This document shows, one piece after another, positions 7,640 to 14,377 of a stretch of DNA of 14,377 bases (positions are counted from its first letter, which is position 1; every line of letters begins with the position of its first letter). This stretch comes from JAJTFW01 sp031411335. Lineage in GTDB: Bacteria > Bacteroidota > Bacteroidia > AKYH767-A > OLB10. Below the pieces are notes generated by a model. It was not told the origin of the DNA and did not search any database. It was given only the letters and a program-made list of their open reading frames with translations. The stretch covers positions 1-14,377 of the forward strand of contig JANOAX010000123.1 of the NCBI GenBank assembly GCA_031411335.1. Direction: 5' to 3'. A program made the translations under genes and the position numbers.

Positions 7640-8635
7640 TTAATTATGTGCTTTTTCTCCAATCAACTTTTGATTGGAAACATCAATCTTCAGATTTTTT
7701 ACTTCCAAGTATTTATTCTGCGATATCACAGAATGGCGATCGATATTTCGAACGCCTTCGATGGTCCAGTCGCTTGCACTTTTCTTTTCGAAACGACATT
7801 CGTTACAGAGCCAACCTGGATTTCCTTCGGGCGTATTTTCCACTTCACCCCAAGTATCTTTGCGAACTGAAACACGCAATACTTCTTGCCCATTCATATA
7901 TAACACCGAACGACCGCAACATTTTTTGCAATCGCGATGCGCGTCAACGGGTTTCGTAAACCAAACACGACTTTTAAATCGGAAAGTACGATCGGTTAAT
8001 GCACCTACCGGACAAACATCAATTACATTTCCGCTGAAGTCGCTGTCCAATGCTTTTTCAATATGTGTTGAAATTTCAGAAACATCACCACGATTCAACA
8101 CACCATGCGCACGACTATCACAAACTTGCTCGGCTACTTTCACACAACGATAGCAAAGGATGCAACGCGTCATGTGTAATTTTATATTGGGGCCGATATC
8201 TATTTTATCAAACTCACGACGTTTAAAATCATAACGTGATTTTGAAAGTCCGTGCTCATAACTTAAATCTTGCAGATGACATTCTCCGGCTTGATCGCAG
8301 ATGGGACAGTCGAGCGGATGATTAATTAACAAAAACTCCACCACACCGGCGCGCGCATCTACTAAATCGGGAGCCGTTTTATTTTGCACTTCCATTCCAT
8401 CCATTACAGGAGTACGGCAAGAAGCAACAGGCTTTGGCATAGGTCGAGGATCCTTTTCAGAACCTTTGGTCACCTTCACGATACAAGTACGACAATATCC
8501 ACCACTCGTTTTCAATTTCGAATAAAAACACATGGCAGGCGGTGCTACTTCTCCACCAATCATACGTGCTGCTTCGAGGATAGTGGTTCCTTCCGCTACC
8601 TCAATTGTATGTCCATCGATTGTTACTTTCGGCAT
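7640..8635 (-). CDS. nuoG: NADH-quinone oxidoreductase subunit G, short form lacking the molybdopterin-type domain
   Basis: This Fe-S subunit carries electrons from NuoF toward NuoI. Domains in order: a 2Fe-2S ferredoxin (N1b) with Cys36/48/51/73; a His-Cys3 4Fe-4S site (N5) with His106, Cys110, Cys113 and Cys119 in 'HPLDCPICDQAGEC'; and a 4Fe-4S site (N4) with Cys158/161/164 in 'RCILCYRCV' plus Cys208 in 'NVIDVCPVGAL'. A short tail (230-331) has Cys236, 239, 240, 277 and 280 where cluster N7 and the start of the molybdopterin-oxidoreductase-like domain would lie. The protein stops at 331 aa, whereas E. coli NuoG is about 900 aa. There is no sign of a frameshift: the TAA stop is followed 35 bases later by nuoH. 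Short NuoG forms are known in Bacteroidota. A good AAGAAAGGA motif precedes the ATG, and the gap from nuoF is 10 bases. Confidence 0.95.
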   Translation of the reverse strand: MPKVTIDGHTIEVAEGTTILEAARMIGGEVAPPAMCFYSKLKTSGGYCRTCIVKVTKGSEKDPRPMPKPVASCRTPVMDGMEVQNKTAPDLVDARAGVVEFLLINHPLDCPICDQAGECHLQDLSYEHGLSKSRYDFKRREFDKIDIGPNIKLHMTRCILCYRCVKVAEQVCDSRAHGVLNRGDVSEISTHIEKALDSDFSGNVIDVCPVGALTDRTFRFKSRVWFTKPVDAHRDCKKCCGRSVLYMNGQEVLRVSVRKDTWGEVENTPEGNPGWLCNECRFEKKSASDWTIEGVRNIDRHSVISQNKYLEVKNLKIDVSNQKLIGEKAHN

Positions 8636-8647
8636 GATTCCTTTCTT
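8636..8647 (-). promoter_or_regulatory. Shine-Dalgarno-like ribosome binding site of nuoG
   Basis: The minus strand reads AAGAAAGGAATC directly before the nuoG ATG, and its first two bases lie within the nuoF stop codon. AAGGA sits four bases from the ATG. Most other starts in this operon have no such motif, as is normal for Bacteroidota, so this one stands out and supports the assigned nuoG start. Confidence 0.45.
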
Positions 8648-9992
8648 AAACTAGTTCAGGACTAATATTATTAACCCTGTAATAATGATGATCTTTTTTG
8701 ATGTTCTGGGGCTTACGAACATACTCTTCAAATTCACTTTTAAAATGTCGAATAGCAGAAGCTACCGGCCAAGCCGCTGCATCTCCCAATGGGCAAATCG
8801 TTTTACCTTCAATTTTAGCTTGAATCTCCCAGAGTAAATCGACATCTTGGAGGGTCCCGTGTCCATCTAAAATTTTATGCAGCAGTTTCTCCATCCATCC
8901 TGTACCTTCACGACAAGGACTACATTGTCCGCAACTTTCGTGATGATAGAAACGAGTGAACGTATATAAATTTTTCACGATGCTGGTATCTTCATCCATG
9001 GCAATAAATCCGCCTGAACCTAACATGGTACCAGAAGCAAATCCACCATCCGCTAAAGATTCATAACTCATCAAGCGAGGTTCGCCATTCGCTGTTTTCA
9101 AAATCAATTCAGCAGGAAGAATAGGCACTGAAGAACCTCCAGCTACCACTGCTTTTAATTTTTTATCGTTGCGAATTCCTCCACAATATTCATCTGAATA
9201 AATAAATTCTTCGACGGGTAGACCTAAATCAATTTCATAAACACCTGGTTTTTTCAAATGACCGCATGCAGAAATTAATTTCGTTCCCGTACTTTTTCCA
9301 ATTCCAATTTTAGCATATTCATCGCCGCCGTCTCTGATGATAGGAACAACAGCCATAATGCTTTCTACATTATTTACTACGGTTGGACAACCCCAAACGC
9401 CTTTGATGGCAGGGAACGGAGGTTTAATTCTTGGATTACCACGCTTCCCTTCTAATGATTCAATCAGTGCAGTTTCTTCACCGCAGATATAAGCTCCACC
9501 ACCACAATGTACGTGCAAATCAAAATCGAATCCAGTACCTAAAATATTTTTTCCTAATAATCCTGCAGCGTACGCTTCATCAATCGCGTCTTGTAAAATG
9601 TGAAACACATACATTAACTCTCCGCGAATATAGATGTACGAAGTGCGACATCCCAATGCAAAACTTCCGATAGCCATTCCTTCAATCAAAAGATGTGGAA
9701 GAAACTCCATCATATAACGATCCTTAAAAGTTCCGGGCTCGCTTTCATCGGCATTACACACGAGATAACGCGGAACACCTTCAGGCTTTGCTAAAAAACC
9801 CCATTTCATTCCAGTTGGGAATCCAGCACCACCACGACCACGTAAGCCCGACTTCTTTACTTCCTCCACGATATCCTCTGGCTTCATGCCAAGGGCTTTC
9901 TTCAAAGTTTCATATCCACCTTGCTTACGATACGTATCCAAATTTCGGATACCCGGTACGTTTATATGTTCAGTGAGAAGTTTTCTTCCCAT
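8646..9992 (-). CDS. nuoF: NADH-quinone oxidoreductase subunit F (NADH- and FMN-binding)
   Basis: This subunit oxidises NADH. Its FMN takes the electrons and passes them to the N3 4Fe-4S cluster. The FMN/NADH-site glycine-rich motif 'GLRGRGGAGFPTGMKW' is at 49-64, 'CNADESEPGTFKDR' at 79-92, and 'GAYICGEETALIESLEGKRG' at 166-185. The N3 ligands are Cys354, Cys357 and Cys360 in 'ESCGQCSPCREGT' plus Cys400 in 'TICPLGDAAAW'. The length of 448 aa is typical for NuoF. The start is ATG at 9990-9992, 38 bases after the nuoE stop, preceded by GAGAAATT. The last 20 residues are charged and variable. All key residues are intact. Confidence 0.97.
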   Translation of the reverse strand: MGRKLLTEHINVPGIRNLDTYRKQGGYETLKKALGMKPEDIVEEVKKSGLRGRGGAGFPTGMKWGFLAKPEGVPRYLVCNADESEPGTFKDRYMMEFLPHLLIEGMAIGSFALGCRTSYIYIRGELMYVFHILQDAIDEAYAAGLLGKNILGTGFDFDLHVHCGGGAYICGEETALIESLEGKRGNPRIKPPFPAIKGVWGCPTVVNNVESIMAVVPIIRDGGDEYAKIGIGKSTGTKLISACGHLKKPGVYEIDLGLPVEEFIYSDEYCGGIRNDKKLKAVVAGGSSVPILPAELILKTANGEPRLMSYESLADGGFASGTMLGSGGFIAMDEDTSIVKNLYTFTRFYHHESCGQCSPCREGTGWMEKLLHKILDGHGTLQDVDLLWEIQAKIEGKTICPLGDAAAWPVASAIRHFKSEFEEYVRKPQNIKKDHHYYRVNNISPELV

Positions 9993-10030
9993 AATTTCTC
10001 TTTTAAATTTTTTAATTAATCAATAAAAGA

Positions 10031-10576
10031 TCAAGCTTTAATTTTATTTTTTCTCCAATGAGCGATGGGTTCGGTTACATTACTTCTGCATCCATCGAGA
10101 ATATCATCTACTTTTTGCAGGGTTAAATTCTCATGATATGTTTCACCAATTTGCATCATGGGTGCGGTGCCGCAAGAAGCTAAACACTCCACTGTTTTCA
10201 AGGTAAACATTCCATCTGCACTGGTACCGCCTTCCTTCACGCCTAACTTTTTCTCCATGTACTTTACAATATCTTCAGCGCCCATCAACCAGCAAGGACC
10301 GGTTCGACAAACTTCCACCACACATTTTCCCACGGGTCTCAAATTAAACATCGAATAAAAAGAAGCTACTTCATACACTTCAATCGACTGAATATTTAAA
10401 AGTGAAGCAACATAATCCATCACCGCAGGACTCAACCATCCATCAAATTCCGCTTGTGCAAGATGCAACAGGGGAAGAAGGGCAGACTTTTGTTTTCCTT
10501 CTGGGTAACGACTGATGATTCTACTCACCAATGCCAATGCATCATCGCTAAATTTTATTTCTTTATTTCCACTCAT
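10031..10576 (-). CDS. nuoE: NADH-quinone oxidoreductase subunit E (2Fe-2S, thioredoxin-like)
   Basis: This subunit binds the off-pathway 2Fe-2S cluster N1a next to the FMN of NuoF. An N-terminal helical part ('ISRYPEGKQKSALLPLLHLAQ', about 21-41) precedes a thioredoxin-like fold. Ligands are Cys90 and Cys95 in 'VEVCRTGPCWLMGA' and Cys131 and Cys135 in 'VECLASCGTAPMMQIG', the usual CxxxxC and CxxxC pairs. It is 181 aa, slightly longer than the E. coli protein, with a short basic tail (HWRKNKIKA). The start is ATG at 10574-10576, 37 bases after the nuoD stop, and the stop is TGA. It sits directly before nuoF, as expected for the NADH-oxidising module. Confidence 0.96.
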   Translation of the reverse strand: MSGNKEIKFSDDALALVSRIISRYPEGKQKSALLPLLHLAQAEFDGWLSPAVMDYVASLLNIQSIEVYEVASFYSMFNLRPVGKCVVEVCRTGPCWLMGAEDIVKYMEKKLGVKEGGTSADGMFTLKTVECLASCGTAPMMQIGETYHENLTLQKVDDILDGCRSNVTEPIAHWRKNKIKA

Positions 10577-10613
10577 TATCCAATCAATTCAGAATATTAT
10601 TTCAATACTTTTT

Positions 10614-11840
10614 CTATGAGTCCAACTCGCCAGCAATAACGTTCATTGAGCTCATCGTTAAGATGGCATCGCTCAACATCGAACCCTTCACCATTTCGGG
10701 ATAGGCTTGATAATAAATATAACAAGGTCGACGGAAATGCAGACGATACGGTGTTCTTCCGCCATCGCTTACGAGGTAAAATCCTAACTCTCCGTTTCCA
10801 CCTTCTACACAATGATACACTTCTCCTTTAGGGATGGTTGTTTCGCCCATCACAATCTTGAAATGCCATATTAATGCTTCCATGCTGTTGTACACTTCCT
10901 CTTTTGGAGGCAAGAAAAACTCGGGTACATTACCATGAAAACTGGTTTTATCTTCTAGTGCATTTACTTTATCAATGGCTTGCTGAATAATACTCAACGA
11001 TTCCCACATTTCACGTTGACGCACCATGAAACGATCGTAAGTATCGCCGTTGGTGCCGATGGGAATGGTGAAATTAAATTCTTCATAGGATGAATATGGA
11101 TTCATCACACGCACATCATAATCCACTCCTGCAGCTCTTAAATTGGGACCAGAAAAACTATATGCCATTGCACGTTCAGCAGAGATGGGTCCGCACTTAA
11201 TGGTACGATCCATAAATATGCGATTACGCACTAATAGATTTTCAAACTCTTTTAATCCAGCTGGAAATTCCTTCAAGAAATAATGAATTTTCTCCCAGGC
11301 TTTCTCATTAAAATCGCGTTCGAGTCCGCCGATACGTCCGATGTTAGTCGTTAACCTCGCACCGCACAACTCCTCATAAATTTCGTAGATGAACTCACGC
11401 CATTGGAAGATGTACAAGAAGCCTGTCATAGCTCCACTGTCCACACCAATTACTGAGTTACAAATGATATGATCGGAGATACGTGCTAATTCCATGATGA
11501 TGACACGTAAATATTGAACGCGCTTTGGAATTTCAATTCCGGCTAACTTCTCAACCGTCATATGCCATCCCATATTGTTAATAGGTGATGAGCAATAATT
11601 CATTCGATCGGTGATGGTTGTAATTTGATAAAAAGGTCGGCGCTCGGCTAGTTTTTCGAATGCACGATGAATATAGCCGATGGTAGGTTCAGCAGAAACG
11701 ATAAGCTCACCATCCATCTTCATTACGTTTTGAAAAATACCATGAGTAGCAGGATGTGTAGGTCCTAAGTTCAGGATCGTATAATCCTTCTCCTGCAGTG
11801 CAGTATTTGTCGGATTGGTTACTTGTTGATTCTTCATCAT
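10614..11840 (-). CDS. nuoD: NADH-quinone oxidoreductase subunit D (49-kDa homologue, quinone site)
   Basis: This subunit forms the quinone-binding pocket together with NuoB and is related to the large subunit of NiFe hydrogenases. The loop 'NLGPTHPATHGIF' (24-36) provides His29 and His33, and Tyr82 in 'DRMNYCSSPINNMGW' matches the tyrosine that contacts the quinone headgroup (Tyr87 in Thermus Nqo4). 'RIGGLERDF' and the C-terminal 'PEMVKGSMLSDAI' region are also conserved. It is 408 aa, a stand-alone NuoD rather than the NuoCD fusion of enterobacteria. There are two consecutive ATG codons at the start (11838-11840 and 11835-11837), and either could be used. The gap to the nuoC stop is 39 bases, and it ends with TAG. 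Confidence 0.97.
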   Translation of the reverse strand: MMKNQQVTNPTNTALQEKDYTILNLGPTHPATHGIFQNVMKMDGELIVSAEPTIGYIHRAFEKLAERRPFYQITTITDRMNYCSSPINNMGWHMTVEKLAGIEIPKRVQYLRVIIMELARISDHIICNSVIGVDSGAMTGFLYIFQWREFIYEIYEELCGARLTTNIGRIGGLERDFNEKAWEKIHYFLKEFPAGLKEFENLLVRNRIFMDRTIKCGPISAERAMAYSFSGPNLRAAGVDYDVRVMNPYSSYEEFNFTIPIGTNGDTYDRFMVRQREMWESLSIIQQAIDKVNALEDKTSFHGNVPEFFLPPKEEVYNSMEALIWHFKIVMGETTIPKGEVYHCVEGGNGELGFYLVSDGGRTPYRLHFRRPCYIYYQAYPEMVKGSMLSDAILTMSSMNVIAGELDS

Positions 11841-11879
11841 TGTTCGCAGTACTAAATATTCGGCTAGCCCTTTCCGTTA

Positions 11880-12383
11880 TTAACGTCCAAACATTTTATC
11901 GTCCTTATCTTTTCGGAAAGGATCTTCAAGAGGATATTCTTTTCTCATCGGCCAACCTTCGAGAGAGTCCATATTCAGGATTCGTCTTAGATCAGGGTGA
12001 CCTGTAAATTTAAATCCAAAAAAATCATATGTCTCCCGCTCCATCCAATTTGCAGCAGGCCAAAGATCGGTGAGCGTTTTAAATGTTGGTTCATTATCGC
12101 CAGTAAATGTTTTAATTCTAATTCTCGAATTCTCCGGCATATTATGCAATTGCACCATCAAGCCAAAAGGAAAAGGGCTATCGGGGTAATGCAAACCACA
12201 GAGGGTAGTGAGGTAATGAAAATTGAAATAGGCATCTTCCTTTAAAAAACGAACCACATCGTGATACGATTCTTTCGTTACCACAATCGTAAACATATCG
12301 GCATCCTTATCAGAAGATAGGATATTTTCATTGAAATTTTCTTTCAACTTACTTTCTAATAACTCAATATTTAGGGTCGGCAT
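11880..12383 (-). CDS. nuoC: NADH-quinone oxidoreductase subunit C (30-kDa homologue)
   Basis: This structural subunit of the connecting module is needed to assemble NuoB and NuoD. The family signature is clear near the C-terminus: 'WPAANWMERETYDFFGFKF' at 108-126, then 'GHPDLRRIL' at 128-136 and 'GWPMRKEYPLEDPFR' at 143-157. It is 167 aa and not fused to NuoD. The ATG (12381-12383) comes one base after the nuoB stop (TAATATG), which suggests coupled translation with nuoB. It ends with TAA, 39 bases before nuoD. Confidence 0.96.
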   Translation of the reverse strand: MPTLNIELLESKLKENFNENILSSDKDADMFTIVVTKESYHDVVRFLKEDAYFNFHYLTTLCGLHYPDSPFPFGLMVQLHNMPENSRIRIKTFTGDNEPTFKTLTDLWPAANWMERETYDFFGFKFTGHPDLRRILNMDSLEGWPMRKEYPLEDPFRKDKDDKMFGR

Positions 12384-12384
12384 A

Positions 12385-12921
12385 TTATTCTATTCCGTAG
12401 GAAGCTAAGAGATCTTGGTATTCAGGAGAATTTCGTCGACGCAAAGATTCATTTTGAATAAGGTCTTGTATTTTCATTACGCCATCTAAAATTTGTTCTG
12501 GACGAGGTGGGCATCCTGGAACATAAACATCCACTGGAATGATACGATCGATGCCTTGAAGGACACTATAGGTATCAAAAATTCCACCGGTTGAAGCACA
12601 GGCACCTACTGCAATAACCCACTTAGGTTCAGCCATTTGCTCGTACACTTGACGTAAAACGGGCCCCATCTTCTTAGCGATGGTACCCATCACCATTAAC
12701 AAATCGGCTTGACGAGGAGAAAAACTCAAACGTTCCGCACCAAATCGACCTAAATCGTAAGTAGAAGCCATAGTTGCCATGAACTCAATCCCGCAGCAGG
12801 AAGTTGCAAAAGGCAAAGGCCAAATTGAATTCTTACGTGCCATCCCTACTGCTTTGTCTAAAGAGGTTGCGAGAAAGCCCGGCCCTTCAAAACCTTCTAA
12901 ACGATCACCTTCTTTTGCCAT
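12385..12921 (-). CDS. nuoB: NADH-quinone oxidoreductase subunit B (N2 4Fe-4S cluster)
   Basis: This subunit holds the terminal cluster N2, which reduces quinone. The four ligands are visible: the adjacent pair Cys42-Cys43 in 'PFATSCCGIEFMA', Cys108 in 'VIAVGACASTGGIF' and Cys137 in 'VYVPGCPPRPEQILDG'. 'SFSPRQADLLMVMGT' (66-80) is also typical. At 178 aa it is the usual length. The start is ATG at 12919-12921, 37 bases after the nuoA stop, and the stop is TAA. It is preceded by nuoA and followed almost without a gap by nuoC, which is the canonical order. Confidence 0.97.
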   Translation of the reverse strand: MAKEGDRLEGFEGPGFLATSLDKAVGMARKNSIWPLPFATSCCGIEFMATMASTYDLGRFGAERLSFSPRQADLLMVMGTIAKKMGPVLRQVYEQMAEPKWVIAVGACASTGGIFDTYSVLQGIDRIIPVDVYVPGCPPRPEQILDGVMKIQDLIQNESLRRRNSPEYQDLLASYGIE

Positions 12922-12958
12922 ATTAATTTTATAAGTACTTAAATTTAAACGATTTAAA

Positions 12959-13339
12959 CTATTCCCACTTCAGGGCACCTTTTCTGATGATATAAATTAA
13001 TCCAACGGTTAAGAAGGCAAGAAAGACGAACATTTCATAAAATGCCGCCATACTCACTTTACTCCATTCGGCAAAGTTAACCGCCCAAGGATACATGAAT
13101 ATTACCTCAACATCAAACAGCACAAAAAGGATAGCGATGAGGAAATATTTAATAGAGAAAGGCATTCTCGAGTTTCCTTGCGATTCAATTCCACACTCAA
13201 ATGCTTCCAATTTCACCTTTGAAAGGCGTTTAGGACCTAATAAATGAGTAACGAACATGGTGAAAAGCACGAATCCAATTGCAACAACGAACATCATTGC
13301 GATGGGAAGATAATCGATTGGGGAACTTAACAATATCAT
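12959..13339 (-). CDS. nuoA: NADH-quinone oxidoreductase subunit A
   Basis: This small membrane subunit (126 aa, three transmembrane helices) sits next to NuoH and NuoJ at the arm junction. Conserved features are the loop 'KLEAFECGIES' (43-53, with Cys49), which lies by the quinone site, and 'LFDVEVIFMYPWAV' (74-87) with Asp76 and Glu78. I chose the ATG at 13337-13339 (MILLSSPIDYLPIAMMF). The frame is open to a TTG at 13361-13363, but the extra eight residues (start-RSTKNLI) are polar and would need a rare start codon. It is the first gene of the operon, and the stop is TAG. Confidence 0.93.
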   Translation of the reverse strand: MILLSSPIDYLPIAMMFVVAIGFVLFTMFVTHLLGPKRLSKVKLEAFECGIESQGNSRMPFSIKYFLIAILFVLFDVEVIFMYPWAVNFAEWSKVSMAAFYEMFVFLAFLTVGLIYIIRKGALKWE

Positions 13340-13398
13340 AATCAGATTTTTAGTCGACCTCAAATTACGATAATAATTTAAGGTTGGAGAACTTGCTG

Positions 13399-13406
13399 CA
13401 AAATTA
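13399..13406 (-). promoter_or_regulatory. Candidate -7 promoter element for the nuo operon (proximal)
   Basis: The minus strand reads TAATTTTG, an exact match to the Bacteroidota -7 consensus TAnnTTTG. It would give a leader of roughly 50-55 bases before the nuoA ATG at 13339. No good TTTG -33 element is found at the expected distance. An imperfect inverted repeat (13404-13433) overlaps its upstream end. The position fits the operon's main promoter, but the call rests on one short motif in AT-rich DNA. Confidence 0.35.
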
Positions 13407-13433
13407 AGCTTTTGAGAGTAAAAAAAGCCTTAA
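13404..13433. repeat. Imperfect inverted repeat overlapping the proximal nuo promoter
   Basis: TTAAGCTTTT (13404-13413) pairs with AAAAGCCTTAA (13423-13433): ten pairs with one bulged C, around a nine-base centre. It lies just upstream of, and partly within, the candidate -7 element at 13399-13406, where a repressor or activator could bind. A further eight-base inverted pair, TTAAAAGG (13431-13438) and CCTTTTAA (13474-13481), begins in its right arm. It could be an operator or a chance product of AT-rich sequence. No T-run typical of a terminator follows it. Confidence 0.3.
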
Positions 13434-13458
13434 AAGGAGACCGAAACGCATCTAAAAA

Positions 13459-13488
13459 CAAAATAATTATCAACCTTTTAAATACAAA
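13459..13488 (-). promoter_or_regulatory. Candidate distal promoter for the nuo operon (-33 and -7 pair)
   Basis: On the minus strand a TTTG (13485-13488) is followed after 18 bases by TTATTTTG (13459-13466), which matches TAnnTTTG except at one base. The spacing fits Bacteroidota promoters of the TTTG / TAnnTTTG type. It would give a leader of about 110 bases before nuoA. It has a better -33 but a weaker -7 than the proximal candidate, and either, both or neither could be active. Confidence 0.25.
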
Positions 13489-13733
13489 TGAAAAAGAGTT
13501 GAAAAAAAGAAAAGCATACTTGCAAAAAAACAATTAGAAAAGAAAAAAAGGCGAGAAAAAGAACTCAAAAAAAAAAGAAAAAGACAAAATCAACAAAACG
13601 GGTTTCAAACGGAGAAAAAGAATAAAAGTTTCAATATGTAAGATTTTTATAAAATAAAGTCAGGAAACGAAACGAAGTTACCCTGCTTTACGAATAATAT
13701 GGGAGCAAAAAAGGCTAAAACTCCTTATCAACA

Positions 13734-14377
13734 ATGAGACATCCCCAATTCGCAAAGAATTTCATTTCCAAATTCAGCTACCTTTTGGTCAGCATTCTCC
13801 TCTTAGCAGGTCTGCAAAATCAAGTATTTGCGACCCACGCTGCTGGATCCGACATTAAGTACCGATGTTTAGGTGGTAACCAATATGAAATTGAAGTTAC
13901 CTTCTACCGCGACTGTGGTGGAGTTGCAGAACCCGGAAACATTACCATCAACTATAAAAGTGCGAATGGGAATAAAAACCTCAATGTAACAGCAAACAAA
14001 GTTGCTGGTTCATCGAACGGTTTAGAAATAACAGTTCCTTGTGCTTCGTCGAGCTCTAGTTGTAATGGAGGTTCATCAACAGGAATTCGTAAATGGACTT
14101 ATATTGCGGTAGTTACTTTACCATCGGCACAAACCGATTGGGTATTTAGTTATAGTGTTTGTTGTAGAAATTGTAGTATCACTACCATTTCTAATCCTTG
14201 TGCTTCAAACTCTACTATCTATGTTGAAGCCAATTTGAATAATTTAACTGCACCTTGTAACAGCTCACCTACTTTTTCAAATATTCCCATTGCCTTTGTA
14301 TGTATTGGACAAAATTTCAATTACAATCATGGTGTCATTGATCCTGATGGTGATTCACTTTCCTATTCATTAATAGC
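13734..14377 (+). CDS. Secreted cysteine-rich adhesin-like protein, N-terminal part (runs off right edge)
   Basis: The frame is open from ATG 13734-13736 to the right edge (214 complete codons), and an in-frame TAA at 13716-13718 precedes the start. Residues 1-33 form a clear signal peptide: basic start, hydrophobic core 'YLLVSILLLAGL', probable cleavage after 'VFA'. The mature part starts with 'THAAGSDIKYRCLGGNQYEI' and 'VTFYRDCGG', and near the visible end has 'IDPDGDSLSYSL'. This arrangement is common at the start of large Bacteroidota surface proteins, often with PKD-like repeats and a type IX secretion or gliding-motility C-terminal domain. Those later parts are expected, not seen. Ten cysteines, including 'CCRNC', suggest disulfides in an extracellular protein. 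It is divergent from the nuo operon and probably independent of it in function. No Shine-Dalgarno sequence is visible. Confidence 0.85.
   Translation, partial: MRHPQFAKNFISKFSYLLVSILLLAGLQNQVFATHAAGSDIKYRCLGGNQYEIEVTFYRDCGGVAEPGNITINYKSANGNKNLNVTANKVAGSSNGLEITVPCASSSSSCNGGSSTGIRKWTYIAVVTLPSAQTDWVFSYSVCCRNCSITTISNPCASNSTIYVEANLNNLTAPCNSSPTFSNIPIAFVCIGQNFNYNHGVIDPDGDSLSYSLI

Larger units (their letters stand above)
13340..13733. other. Divergent intergenic region between nuoA and the adhesin-like gene
   Basis: These 394 bases contain no convincing gene. The left half (13340-13490) holds the likely nuo promoters and inverted repeats. From about 13486 to 13630 the plus strand is strongly purine-rich, with A runs broken mainly by G, so the other strand is a pyrimidine tract. 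On the plus strand 13503-13625 is open for 40 mostly Lys/Glu/Arg codons but has no ATG, GTG or TTG, so I do not call it a gene. No exact TAnnTTTG promoter element is seen on the plus strand before the gene at 13734. No tRNA or riboswitch is recognised. Confidence 0.6.

Noticed and set aside
7627..8153. Long plus-strand open frames opposite nuoG (up to 159 codons)
   Set aside because: They lie entirely antisense to the conserved nuoG reading frame, have no recognisable domain and overlap each other in different frames. They are by-products of nuoG codon composition.
363..13339. A novel multi-gene system hidden within the operon
   Set aside because: All 14 frames match known complex I subunits in canonical order with intact key residues. 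No extra gene fits in the gaps, which are at most 56 bases.
13362..13379. AAATTA / TAATTT inverted repeat upstream of nuoA
   Set aside because: The arms are six bases of A and T only. Such pairs are expected by chance in this AT-rich DNA, and the hairpin would be unstable.
13503..13625. Possible small basic Lys-rich protein in the intergenic region
   Set aside because: The frame is open only because the tract is almost all A and G, and it contains no ATG, GTG or TTG start.

Overview
The window is a complete 14-gene operon for respiratory complex I (proton-pumping NADH:quinone oxidoreductase), all on the minus strand, flanked by the N-terminal ends of two large secreted surface proteins. The organism is almost certainly a member of the Bacteroidota. 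The left-edge gene opens with a SprB-type repeat (gliding adhesin family). The right-edge gene has the 'ATHAAGSDIKY...CLGGNQYEIEVTFYRDC' style start and a 'DPDGDSLSY' motif seen in large Bacteroidota adhesins. The DNA is AT-rich, most starts lack Shine-Dalgarno sequences, NuoC and NuoD are separate proteins, and NuoG is short (331 aa), as is usual in Flavobacterium-like genomes. I cannot resolve the family or genus.

Layout, left to right. 1-288 (minus): N-terminus of a SprB-repeat protein that continues off the left edge. 363-13339 (minus): nuoN, M, L, K, J, I, H, G, F, E, D, C, B, A, so transcription runs nuoA to nuoN in the canonical order. Genes are separated by 1 to 56 bases, with no insertions, missing subunits or frameshifts. 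13340-13733: a 394-base divergent intergenic region with candidate nuo promoters, an imperfect inverted repeat and a long purine-rich tract. 13734-14377 (plus): N-terminus of a secreted cysteine-rich adhesin-like protein running off the right edge.

How the genes work together. NuoE, F and G form the NADH-oxidising module (FMN and Fe-S clusters). NuoB, C, D and I form the connecting module that passes electrons to quinone, probably menaquinone. NuoA, H, J, K, L, M and N form the membrane arm that pumps protons. The key cluster-ligand cysteines, the quinone-site His/Tyr in NuoD and the pumping Lys/Glu residues in NuoH, K, L, M and N are all present, so the complex looks functional. The one real departure from the textbook enzyme is NuoG: it ends after the ferredoxin-like domains, lacks the large molybdopterin-oxidoreductase-like domain, and has an altered cysteine pattern where cluster N7 would sit.

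I looked for an undescribed system and did not find one. The region is ordinary core metabolism. The observations worth following are the NuoG C-terminus, the divergent control region and the two truncated surface proteins.
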